From the NCBI GenBank assembly GCA_934120045.1, contig CAKOTF010000001.1, positions 62,001 to 126,000 of the forward strand: DNA of 64,000 nt, given 5' to 3'. The stretch comes from an uncultured Clostridia bacterium. Its GTDB lineage: Bacteria; Bacillota; Clostridia; TANB77; CAG-508. The notes beneath the pieces were generated by a model, which made no database searches, was not told where the DNA came from, and worked only from the letters and a program-made list of their open reading frames with translations. A program made the translations under genes and the position numbers. Positions 53,018 through 60,863 of this stretch are shown here, in pieces (position 1 is the stretch's first letter; each line of letters opens with the position of its first letter).

Positions 53018-53088
53018 ATAGAAAAAATTAAAAAAGACGACTTTTTATGTAAAATTTAGAAAAAATTAAGAAAAATAATAAAAAACTA

Positions 53089-53117
53089 TTGCATTAAAGT
53101 TAAAATTATCTTATAAT
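53089..53117 (+). promoter_or_regulatory. Promoter of the system B operon
   Basis: TTGCAT, 17-bp spacer, TATAAT, 34 bases ahead of the first pilin-like gene. Confidence 0.65.
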
Positions 53118-53151
53118 TAAATAAGATATATATGTTTTGAAGGAGGAAATA

Positions 53152-53538
53152 ATGAAAAATTATTTATTAAAAACTTTTATGATAATTATTTTTGTGATAG
53201 TAATAATATTAAATTTTTCAATTCAATCAAAAACATATGCCACAGATTATGAGGTAATAACTATAAGTAAAATTGACATAAATCCAGATGATTATAAACC
53301 AGAAATAAATAGTAGTGATAGATTTAATAGTATTGTTGGATCTATTTTAGGAATATTGCAAGTACTTGGGATAATTTTGATGGTTATAGGAATTGCGATA
53401 ATAGGGCTTAAAACTATACTTGGAAGTGCAGATGAAAAAGCAGAGTATCAAGGAAAGACAATAGGAATACTAGTAGGAGCAGCAATTATTTTTGGAATAT
53501 CAACAATTACGAAATTTATAATTTCAGTCATTGAATAA
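53152..53538 (+). CDS. VirB2/TrbC-like pilin 1 (system B)
   Basis: A 128-residue protein: signal peptide (about 1-29, ending KTYA), an acidic extracellular stretch (to about 60), then two membrane helices (about 65-85 and 103-125) linked by GSADEKAEYQGK. The linker matches that of pilin 3 (GSANEKADYQK), so the two are close paralogues. VirB2-type pilin is the natural reading given the PrgI, VirB4 and VirB6 genes downstream. ATG at 53152, 4 bases after AGGAGG. Confidence 0.75.
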   Translation: MKNYLLKTFMIIIFVIVIILNFSIQSKTYATDYEVITISKIDINPDDYKPEINSSDRFNSIVGSILGILQVLGIILMVIGIAIIGLKTILGSADEKAEYQGKTIGILVGAAIIFGISTITKFIISVIE

Positions 53539-53550
53539 GGAGGACTACAT

Positions 53551-53946
53551 ATGAAAAATATAATTGTAAAAATTAATTTAATATTTATTTTTGTAATTTT
53601 ATTCATTTGTATTTTTTCTATAAATTCAATAGTAAATGCAGCAAATACAATAGATGATATAATAACAAATGGAGATAGTTTTATTAGTGCAGGAGAAGAT
53701 AATGACATTCTTGATACAGGAGGATTGCAAGAGTTATCTAAATTTATATCTGGTGTATTGCTAGTTGTTGCTATAGGAGTTGCTCTACTTTCAGGAGTTG
53801 TTATGGGAATAAAATTTATTACACAAAGTATAGAAGATAAGGCAAAAATTAAAGAGTCTATGACACCATGGATTGTAGGAATAATAGTTTCATTTGGGGC
53901 TTTTGCAATATGGGAAGTGGCAGTAAATATTTTTTCAAATATATAA
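53551..53946 (+). CDS. VirB2/TrbC-like pilin 2 (system B)
   Basis: A 131-residue protein with signal peptide (about 1-29, ending VNA), an acidic stretch and two membrane helices (about 65-88 and 105-128). The cytoplasmic linker (QSIEDKAKIKESM) differs from the GSA-type linkers of pilins 1 and 3, so this is the more distant member. It starts 12 bases after pilin 1 stops; AAGGAGG is 10 bases ahead of ATG. Confidence 0.72.
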   Translation: MKNIIVKINLIFIFVILFICIFSINSIVNAANTIDDIITNGDSFISAGEDNDILDTGGLQELSKFISGVLLVVAIGVALLSGVVMGIKFITQSIEDKAKIKESMTPWIVGIIVSFGAFAIWEVAVNIFSNI

Positions 53947-54002
53947 TTTAGTTATTTAAATTTAAATAAATATAATAATAAAAAATCAAGGAGGAATAAA
54001 AG

Positions 54003-54377
54003 ATGAATAAAACATTAAAAATAGCAATGGTAATAGCAATGGTAATAGCAATGGTATTTACTTTTTCTAGTATGGTATTTGCATCAGGAAATGCATCAAG
54101 TGTTGTTGATAATATTAATAATGGAATAAATCTTGATACAGCATCAAATAGTGCTCAAAAGTTAACAGAAATGGCTGGTAAAGTTATATCATTAATTCAA
54201 ATTGCATCTGTTGTATTAGCTGTAGTATTAATAGCAGTATTTGGTTTTAAATTTATAATGGGAAGCGCTAATGAAAAAGCAGATTACCAAAAATCATTTA
54301 TACCACTTATAGTTGGTGTAGTAGTAGTATTTGCTGCAACAAGTATAGCAAAACTAATAATGTCAATTGCTGCATAA
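54003..54377 (+). CDS. VirB2/TrbC-like pilin 3 (system B)
   Basis: A 124-residue protein: signal peptide of about 28 residues ending VFA, whose hydrophobic core is built from three copies of IAMV (12-bp tandem DNA repeat at 54021-54056), an acidic stretch, then two helices (about 55-78 and 98-120) with GSANEKADYQKSF between. Paralogue of pilin 1. AAGGAGG precedes ATG by 9 bases. A strong hairpin follows, so pilins may be made in excess of the downstream machinery. Confidence 0.75.
   Translation: MNKTLKIAMVIAMVIAMVFTFSSMVFASGNASSVVDNINNGINLDTASNSAQKLTEMAGKVISLIQIASVVLAVVLIAVFGFKFIMGSANEKADYQKSFIPLIVGVVVVFAATSIAKLIMSIAA
54021..54056 (+). repeat. 12-bp tandem repeat, three copies, in a signal peptide
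   Basis: ATAGCAATGGTA three times without mismatch, encoding IAMV x3 in the signal peptide core of pilin 3. Confidence 0.9.
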
Positions 54378-54382
54378 TTAAA

Positions 54383-54432
54383 CAAAAAAACATATTTTAT
54401 GATAAAATTTATCATAAAATATGTTTTTTTTT
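54383..54432 (+). terminator. Hairpin-T structure between the pilin and channel genes
   Basis: AACATATTTTATGATAAA / TTTATCATAAAATATGTT, 18-bp perfect stem, then TTTTTTT. It probably attenuates read-through into the PrgI-VirB4 genes. A second TATAAT-like site (54445) follows. Confidence 0.8.
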
Positions 54433-54491
54433 ATTCTTTTATGCTATAATAAAATGGTATAATTAAGTTAAAACGAAAGAGAGGAAAAAAT

Positions 54492-54851
54492 ATGGCAAGA
54501 TATACATATACAATACCTAGAAATACCAAAGGAGAAGGAAGAATATTAATGATATTCTCTAAGAAATCATTTTTGTGGACAATTGCTTGCGCAGGTGTAG
54601 GACTTGTATTAGGGTATTTCCCTATAGGAGTAATATTAGGACATTCAGTTGTAGGAATAGTGGTAACACTAATATTTGGATTAATTGGATTTTGCATAGC
54701 AACACTAAAAGTCCCAGAGTCAAATAATTTTGAGTTTTTTAGAAAAACAGGAGGAGAGAATATTGACGAGATTTTATTTAGACTTATAAAATTTAAGAAG
54801 CAAAAAAATAGAATTTATTTGTACCACAAAGGAGGAAATGAAAATGAGTAA
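54492..54851 (+). CDS. PrgI/VirB3-like protein (system B)
   Basis: A 119-residue protein with the PrgI-type start YTIPRNTKGEGRIL, two membrane helices (about 29-48 and 50-74) and a cytoplasmic tail ending KFKKQKNRIYLYHKGG. It lies directly before the split VirB4 genes, overlapping the next gene by 8 bases, as PrgI and VirB4 usually do. GAGAGGA is 7 bases before ATG. Confidence 0.85.
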   Translation: MARYTYTIPRNTKGEGRILMIFSKKSFLWTIACAGVGLVLGYFPIGVILGHSVVGIVVTLIFGLIGFCIATLKVPESNNFEFFRKTGGENIDEILFRLIKFKKQKNRIYLYHKGGNENE

Positions 54852-56058
54852 TCCGGATCAATTAGTATCAACTTTAACAATACTGGCTATATTTTTAGTA
54901 ATTATTATATTTGTATTAATAGCTGTTTGGATATTAGTAGTAACTAAAGAAAAAAGAAAAAATAAAAAAACTGAAGAGGTAGATGCAACCGAAGCTGAAA
55001 ATCAAAAAAATAAGGTTACATATAATATGAATTCTATATTTGATTTTATGGAATTCGAAAAAATTGAAGATAATATGATTATACAGAAAAATGGTAAGTT
55101 TTTAATGATAATTGAATGTCAAGGTGTAAACTATGATTTAATGTCCGAAATTGAAAAAACATCAGTAGAACAAGGGTTTGTAGAGTTCTTAAATACATTA
55201 AAATCAGAAATCCAGATATATGTGCAAACAAGAACTGTAAATTTAAAGCATAGTATACAAGCATATAAACTAAGATTTAGAGACATTGAAGATAAGTATA
55301 ATGTGTTACAAAATAAATATATGCAAATGAAAGAAGCAGAACCAGGTACATATTCAGATAAACAAATATATAATACTTATCTTGAATTTTTAAAACAAAA
55401 GAATAAATATGAATATACAAAAGATATAATAGCAGATACGGAGAAAAGTAGTTTAAATAGTAATGTATTACATAAGAAATATTATATAATAATTCCTTAT
55501 TATGAAGATGAGGTAAGTACACAGAATTATACTAAAGATGAAATACAAAGTATGGTATTTTCAGAATTATATACAAAAGCAAGATCAATAATGAGAACTT
55601 TAACAAGGTGTGAAATAAATTCTAAGATTCTAGATTCATATGGTTTAATTGAACTTTTATATAATGCTTATAATAGAGATGATTCAGATGTATTTAGTGC
55701 AAAACAAGCTTTGAATTCAGGATTTGATGCTTTATATTCAACAGCACCAGATGTATTAGATAAGAAAATGCAATTAATTAATCAACAAATTGAACAAGCA
55801 GCAGTTGTTGCTGCTCAGCAGGCAATATTAGAAGCAAAAAGTGATAAAGAAATGATGTTAAGAATTAGAGAAGAGAATGCAAAAAGTTTAATTTTCGATA
55901 TGGCAGAACAATTAATATCTGAAAATGAAGATTATTTGGGACAAGATATTTCAGAGGATGCTAAAGTAAAGATAAGAAGAAAAAAGAAAAAAACTGAGGA
56001 AGGAGGAACAAAGAATGAAAATAAAAAAGCAAAAGGAAGCGACAGCTCAAATGTCTAA
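54844..56058 (+). CDS. VirB4 N-terminal-domain protein (system B)
   Basis: A 404-residue protein with one N-terminal membrane helix (about 10-33), then a cytoplasmic domain typical of VirB4/TraC N-termini: IFDFMEFEKIEDNMIIQKNGKF and an EIQIYVQTRTVNLKHSI segment, a long helical region (about 130-250), and a coiled region rich in Gln/Ala (INQQIEQAAVVAAQQ near 320). Basic Lys-rich tail. No ATPase motif: the ATPase is the next gene, which starts inside this one (44-base overlap). ATG 54844 is 8 bases after GGAGG. Confidence 0.75.
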   Translation: MSNPDQLVSTLTILAIFLVIIIFVLIAVWILVVTKEKRKNKKTEEVDATEAENQKNKVTYNMNSIFDFMEFEKIEDNMIIQKNGKFLMIIECQGVNYDLMSEIEKTSVEQGFVEFLNTLKSEIQIYVQTRTVNLKHSIQAYKLRFRDIEDKYNVLQNKYMQMKEAEPGTYSDKQIYNTYLEFLKQKNKYEYTKDIIADTEKSSLNSNVLHKKYYIIIPYYEDEVSTQNYTKDEIQSMVFSELYTKARSIMRTLTRCEINSKILDSYGLIELLYNAYNRDDSDVFSAKQALNSGFDALYSTAPDVLDKKMQLINQQIEQAAVVAAQQAILEAKSDKEMMLRIREENAKSLIFDMAEQLISENEDYLGQDISEDAKVKIRRKKKKTEEGGTKNENKKAKGSDSSNV

Positions 56059-57964
56059 TGAAACACAAAATCAAACAATGATTTTAAGAAAAAAGAGTAT
56101 AAAAGAATTAATTGCACCATCAGGTATAGATGCTTCTAATATAGATTACTTAGAAATAATTTCAAATGTAAAAAGATATGCGAGAAGTTTTTATGTATCT
56201 ACTTTACCTAGAACATGTATATTTCCAGAATTATTTAGATCATTATATATGTTTGGAGATATAAACACATCAATATATATAAAACCATTAGATGAAGCTG
56301 CAACACAAAATGAACTTAATAAAACAATTACGGAATTAGAGACAGAGAGAATTGTTGCTAGTGATAAAGGAAATATAAACAGAGAAAGTATAGTTGCTCA
56401 GAAAAGATTTGAAACAGAACAATTAAGAGATGAAATAGCATCAGGATTTAATAAACTATATGAAGCTTCTATTGTTTCAACGTTGTTTGCATATAGTATA
56501 ACAGATTTAGAGAGATTATCCAAAATGCTTACAGCTGAAATGGCAAAATCATTAGTTGGAATAAGGAGTGCATGGGCTATTCAAGAAGATGGATTTAAAT
56601 CAGCATTGCCTTTAATGGAAGATAAGATAAGAAAAAAACATGTTTTTGATAGGCCATCAATGGGAACAGTTTTTCCATTTACAACATCAAATGTTGGACA
56701 TGATTCTGGAGTGCCAATAGGAGTAAATAAGCAAACTGGTGTGCCAATCTTATTTGATAATTTCCACTCATCGCTTACAAATTATAATATGGTAATATTT
56801 GCGAAATCTGGTGCTGGTAAATCTGTAACAATGAAAACTTTAATTTCAAGATCATCAGTATTAATGGGAATTGAAAGTTTAACATTAGATGCTGAAGGTG
56901 AATATTCTGTTGTAGCTGAAGCATTAGGTGGAATAAATGTTGTAATTAGTCCAACTTCCAAAACAATTATTAATCTTTTTGATATTGAAGTTGAGAGAAC
57001 AAAGGATGAGATAACAGGAAGAGAAAGAGAAGTCCTAAATGTTGAAAGTAAAGTAGAAGATGTTACACAAGCATTAATGACGATGGCAAAAGGTAGTACA
57101 AGAACAGAAGATGTAAATGAATTAACAAAGCAAATAATTGCAGAAGCAGTCTCACAAGAATATGCGGCTAAAGGAATTACTGCAAATCCAAATAGTTTAT
57201 ATGAGAGTGCAGATTTCAATAATGTTTTTGAAAAAAGAAAAAAAGAAATGCCAACAATAGGTTCTTGGTATAAACGTATTAGACAAAGTGCTCAAAGTAA
57301 TACAAATAAAGACTATGAATTTCAGTATAGTTATTTGTTAAAGGTAATGAAACAATATGTAAGAGAGTATAATGGACAGATGGCATATTTTGATGGGCAA
57401 TCCACATTTGACTTAATGGAAGGAGCACCTCTTATAAATATAGATATTTCACAATTAGAGGAACGTTTTGCGAGACCACTTGCTCAACAAATATTAATGT
57501 CTTGGATTTGGGAAAAATTTGTTAAGAAAAATAGTGAAGATAAAAAGAAAGCAAGACAAAAGAGAGTTATAGTTGATGAGGCATGGATGTTACTTCCATT
57601 CCCAGAAGCCGTAGATTTTTTAAATAAAATGGCGAGACGTGCTAGAAAAAGGAATGTTTCTTTGGCAATTATTTCACAAAGATTTCAAGATTTTTATGAG
57701 AAGCCAGAAGCACAAGCTGTCTTAACATCATCTGATACAAAATTGTTTTTAGCTCAAGATAAATCTGAGATTGCACAACTTAAAGAAGTATTTAAACTTA
57801 GCGAAGGTGAAGCATCATTTTTAGTTACATGTACAAAAGGTGAAGGATTATTGAAAGTGGGACAAGATACAGCAGTTATTCAAATTACTCCTACAAGAAA
57901 AGAATTTGAATTTGTTGAAACAAATGTTAATAAATTAGCTATGAAAAATCAAGAACAAAATTAA
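56015..57964 (+). CDS. VirB4/TraC-type ATPase (system B)
   Basis: A 649-residue type IV secretion ATPase. N-terminal region about 1-235 with YVSTLPRTCIFPELFRSLYMFG; Walker A AKSGAGKSVTMKT near 262; LDAEGEYSVVAEALGG near 292; Walker B RVIVDEAWMLLPFPEA near 516; RKRNVSLAIISQRFQDFYE near 545. Complete and clearly conserved. It overlaps the preceding VirB4 N-terminal gene by 44 bases, with GGAGG 7 bases before ATG inside it, so the two are translationally coupled halves of one machine. No relaxase or coupling protein lies nearby within the window. Confidence 0.92.
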   Translation: MKIKKQKEATAQMSNETQNQTMILRKKSIKELIAPSGIDASNIDYLEIISNVKRYARSFYVSTLPRTCIFPELFRSLYMFGDINTSIYIKPLDEAATQNELNKTITELETERIVASDKGNINRESIVAQKRFETEQLRDEIASGFNKLYEASIVSTLFAYSITDLERLSKMLTAEMAKSLVGIRSAWAIQEDGFKSALPLMEDKIRKKHVFDRPSMGTVFPFTTSNVGHDSGVPIGVNKQTGVPILFDNFHSSLTNYNMVIFAKSGAGKSVTMKTLISRSSVLMGIESLTLDAEGEYSVVAEALGGINVVISPTSKTIINLFDIEVERTKDEITGREREVLNVESKVEDVTQALMTMAKGSTRTEDVNELTKQIIAEAVSQEYAAKGITANPNSLYESADFNNVFEKRKKEMPTIGSWYKRIRQSAQSNTNKDYEFQYSYLLKVMKQYVREYNGQMAYFDGQSTFDLMEGAPLINIDISQLEERFARPLAQQILMSWIWEKFVKKNSEDKKKARQKRVIVDEAWMLLPFPEAVDFLNKMARRARKRNVSLAIISQRFQDFYEKPEAQAVLTSSDTKLFLAQDKSEIAQLKEVFKLSEGEASFLVTCTKGEGLLKVGQDTAVIQITPTRKEFEFVETNVNKLAMKNQEQN

Positions 57965-57985
57965 AAGTAGAAGATGGAGTTTTAT

Positions 57986-58048
57986 ATGCAGAATTATTTT
58001 AAATATTATAAAATGAGTCATTTAAAAATGGAAGGGGTGAAAAAGTGA
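57986..58048 (+). CDS. Candidate 20-codon coupling peptide
   Basis: A short frame starting MQNYFKYYKMSHL behind GGAG (6-base spacing), whose TGA overlaps the GTG start of the next gene in the sequence GTGA. It may be a translational-coupling leader for the large VirB6-like gene. Too short to judge on composition. Confidence 0.35.
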   Translation: MQNYFKYYKMSHLKMEGVKK

Positions 58049-60774
58049 AAACAGGAAAAAAACTTTTTATGACGATTTTAGCAATTGTTACAGTGTTTAT
58101 TATAAATACATTTACTGTTAAAGGGTTTGCTGCATGGTATGAAAATCCTAATGAAAATTTAGATTATGATAGTGCAGTTGAAAGAGTACAAAAAGAATTT
58201 AGTTGTAATGAAGAAGATGCTAAAAGTAAGATATATAATGCGCTAGCAAATAAGTATACAGATTTAAGTTCAGAAGATATTCAAAAAATAATTGATAATA
58301 AAGAAGATGGACTAACATTTAATATTAATCCAGAGCTTAATGGTGATGGGAAAATTTTAACAGCATATTTGTCAAAAGATCTTCAGGAAAAATATGATAC
58401 ATCAAGTTCTAATCCATTTGCAGGGACATCAGAAAGCAATAATCAAATTGATGAAAATGCAACTAGTGGAGAGTTTGATATTGACGATGGAGGAACAAGT
58501 TTAGGAGATGTAGTTGGAGGGATTCTTATGAAACCTTTAACCGCTTTTTGTCAATCAGTATTAGATGCAGTTAATGCAACTTTACAAAATATTATGGCAT
58601 CAAATGAAGATTCTACAGGATTTTTATCTAAAGCTGTTTCAATACTTGGAGATGCATTTGATATAATGAATAAAGATTCAGCAGACACGGAATTTGATTC
58701 AGGAGATCCAACAAATGTTGTTACAGTGAGATTGTCAGGAAATGGTTTTAAATATCCTCATATCCATTATAGTTGTGAAGAAATCTTTGCTGGGAAAATC
58801 GGATTACTAAATATTGATTTTATATCTGGAGATGGACAAGCCAAAAGTTTATCTACAGTAAGAAATGTAATATCTTCATGGTATAAAGCATTAAGATTGA
58901 TAGCAACTATTGGATTCTTATCAGTCTTAATATATACAGGTATAAGAATTATGGTAAGTTCAACAGCTCAAGATAAAGCTAAATATAAAGAATGGATTAT
59001 AAATTGGATTGTTGGTTTTGCAATATTATATTTTTTACATTATTTAATGAGCTTTATAATTGTAATTATTTCTAAATTTAATGAGATGTTGTCTAATTCA
59101 ATGCAATATGTTCATGTTAGACTTAATAATTCAACTGAATTTAATACAAATTTAATCGGATTAGTAAGATTTTGTACGCAGTCAGATGTTATAATATTTA
59201 GAGTTGGATATTTAATATTATATACAATGTTGACAGTATATACTGTAAAATTCACGATTGTATATTTGAAGAGACTTATAAATATGGCATTTTTAACATT
59301 AATTGCACCAATTGTAGCTTTTACATACCCTATAGACAAATTAGCTGATGGTCAAGCTCAAGGGTTTGATGCTTGGATAAAGGAATATATTTTTAATGCA
59401 TTATTACAACCAATGCACTTTATATTATATTATGCTTTAGTTGGTTCAGCAGTAAAGTTAGCTGCTACAAATCCAATTTATGCAATTGCTGTATTAGCAT
59501 TTATGACAGAAGGAGAAAGATTATTAAAGAAGATTTTTGGATTTGATAAGGCTAATGGATTTGGAACAGTTAAAGGAATGCAAGATGCGATTATTGGAGG
59601 AGCAATAGCTTCGAAGGTAACAGGAATGCTCGGTAAAGGAAAAGGAAATGCAGAAGAGGGGAATATGGTTGCTCCAAAACCAATAAATACAGATTTTAAA
59701 GATGCAGGAATAGATATGGGAAGTTCAGGAAACCCACCAAGTCCACAAAATCCACCAAGTCCAGGAAATCCACCAAGTCCAGGAAACCCACCAAGCCCAG
59801 GAAACCCACCAAGCCCAGGAAACCCACCAAGCCCACAAAATCCACCACCTAGAAGATCAGGGCCACCTAAAATATCAGGAATAAAACTAAACGGTCCCAA
59901 AAAAGCTACTCCAATACATCAATTAGCTGAAAGAGTAAAGAAAAATAGGATAGGACAGGCTGCAATTAATGCTGGAAGTAAAGTAGGACAAACCGCAAGC
60001 AGAGTTGGAAATACAAAGGTAGGAAGAGGGGTTAGATCTGTTGGAAGAAGAATAATAAGACCAGTATATGATACTAGAAAAACAGCAAAATGGAATGGAA
60101 AAAGATTTGTAAGAAATATTGCTAAAGGAGCTGTTGGAACTGCAGTTGGATTAACAGCAGCAGCAGTACAAGCTGGAATAAGTTTAACAGATGGAAAATA
60201 CAATCCAGCAGAAGCATTAGCATCATTTGGAGCAGGATTTGCTTTAGCTGGAAGAGCAACAGATGGAATTACAAATGCTTATGGAGAAGGTGCAAATGAA
60301 ACATTATCAACAGAAGAAAAAATGGAAAGATATCAAGAAGATTTTAAAAATAGAGATGATGTAATAAAATTCTGTCAAGAAAACTATGGTAATGAATGGA
60401 AAGAATATCGTGATAGAATGTCAGATAATTTTGTTAGTAGAGGATGTACTGATTTAAAAGAAATGAAAGAAATGATGAAGTATTCAAATAAAGTTAATGG
60501 AGATTTAAAAGGAAGAACAGATTTATCTGATGATGAAAAGAGAAGAATGCAAGAAGAACAAGATGTATCAGCATTTGCAATGAAGGATATTCAAAAAAGG
60601 AAAGCAAAAGAAGGATCATTAAAAACGGTAAATGATGCAGATGCAAGAGAGGCTTATATAGCATCAAAGATACAAAATAATACAGATCCAAACCAATCAG
60701 CACAGGATATAGCAAAGAGAGTAAGAGATGAAGATGCTGCCCTTGCATATTACAATAAGATAGTAAATAGCTAA
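58045..60774 (+). CDS. VirB6/TrbL-like large membrane protein 1 (system B)
   Basis: A 909-residue protein. Layout: signal peptide (1-29), an extracytoplasmic domain (about 30-220), then six membrane helices (about 285-500) including LNIDFISGDGQAKSL before them and LIAPIVAFTYPIDKLADGQAQGF with EYIFNALLQPMHFILYY in them, the VirB6/TrbL core; then a cytoplasmic tail with a Pro-Ser-Gly-Asn repeat (about 560-600), a basic segment and KWNGKRFVRNIAKG. The GTG start at 58045 has GAAGGGGTGA 5 bases upstream. It is a paralogue of the next gene: the helix core and the NRDDVIKFCQENYGNEWKEYRDR tail recur there. Confidence 0.82.
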   Translation: MKTGKKLFMTILAIVTVFIINTFTVKGFAAWYENPNENLDYDSAVERVQKEFSCNEEDAKSKIYNALANKYTDLSSEDIQKIIDNKEDGLTFNINPELNGDGKILTAYLSKDLQEKYDTSSSNPFAGTSESNNQIDENATSGEFDIDDGGTSLGDVVGGILMKPLTAFCQSVLDAVNATLQNIMASNEDSTGFLSKAVSILGDAFDIMNKDSADTEFDSGDPTNVVTVRLSGNGFKYPHIHYSCEEIFAGKIGLLNIDFISGDGQAKSLSTVRNVISSWYKALRLIATIGFLSVLIYTGIRIMVSSTAQDKAKYKEWIINWIVGFAILYFLHYLMSFIIVIISKFNEMLSNSMQYVHVRLNNSTEFNTNLIGLVRFCTQSDVIIFRVGYLILYTMLTVYTVKFTIVYLKRLINMAFLTLIAPIVAFTYPIDKLADGQAQGFDAWIKEYIFNALLQPMHFILYYALVGSAVKLAATNPIYAIAVLAFMTEGERLLKKIFGFDKANGFGTVKGMQDAIIGGAIASKVTGMLGKGKGNAEEGNMVAPKPINTDFKDAGIDMGSSGNPPSPQNPPSPGNPPSPGNPPSPGNPPSPGNPPSPQNPPPRRSGPPKISGIKLNGPKKATPIHQLAERVKKNRIGQAAINAGSKVGQTASRVGNTKVGRGVRSVGRRIIRPVYDTRKTAKWNGKRFVRNIAKGAVGTAVGLTAAAVQAGISLTDGKYNPAEALASFGAGFALAGRATDGITNAYGEGANETLSTEEKMERYQEDFKNRDDVIKFCQENYGNEWKEYRDRMSDNFVSRGCTDLKEMKEMMKYSNKVNGDLKGRTDLSDDEKRRMQEEQDVSAFAMKDIQKRKAKEGSLKTVNDADAREAYIASKIQNNTDPNQSAQDIAKRVRDEDAALAYYNKIVNS
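59729..59848 (+). repeat. 18-bp tandem repeat encoding (NPPSPG)n
   Basis: About six to seven copies of GGAAACCCACCAAGCCCA with minor changes, inside the VirB6-like gene. Its G+C content is far above its surroundings. Likely variable in copy number. Confidence 0.85.
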
Positions 60775-60786
60775 AAGTGATTTTTA

Positions 60787-60828
60787 TGAATTACATTCTT
60801 TAGTATAATTCTAAAGAATGTAATTAAA
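60787..60828. other. Hairpin between the two VirB6-like genes
   Basis: AATTACATTCTTTAG / CTAAAGAATGTAATT, 15-bp perfect stem with 7-base loop, extended by flanking AAAAGT/ACTTTT pairs but without a T-run. It may stabilise or process the mRNA between paralogues. Confidence 0.6.
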
Positions 60829-60863
60829 AAAGTTACTTTTATAAGTATAAAGAGAGGTGAAAA

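Noticed and set aside
59478..59900. Long Gly/Pro-rich frame on the minus strand
   Set aside because: Shadow of the (NPPSPG)n repeat in the VirB6-like gene; no start signal.
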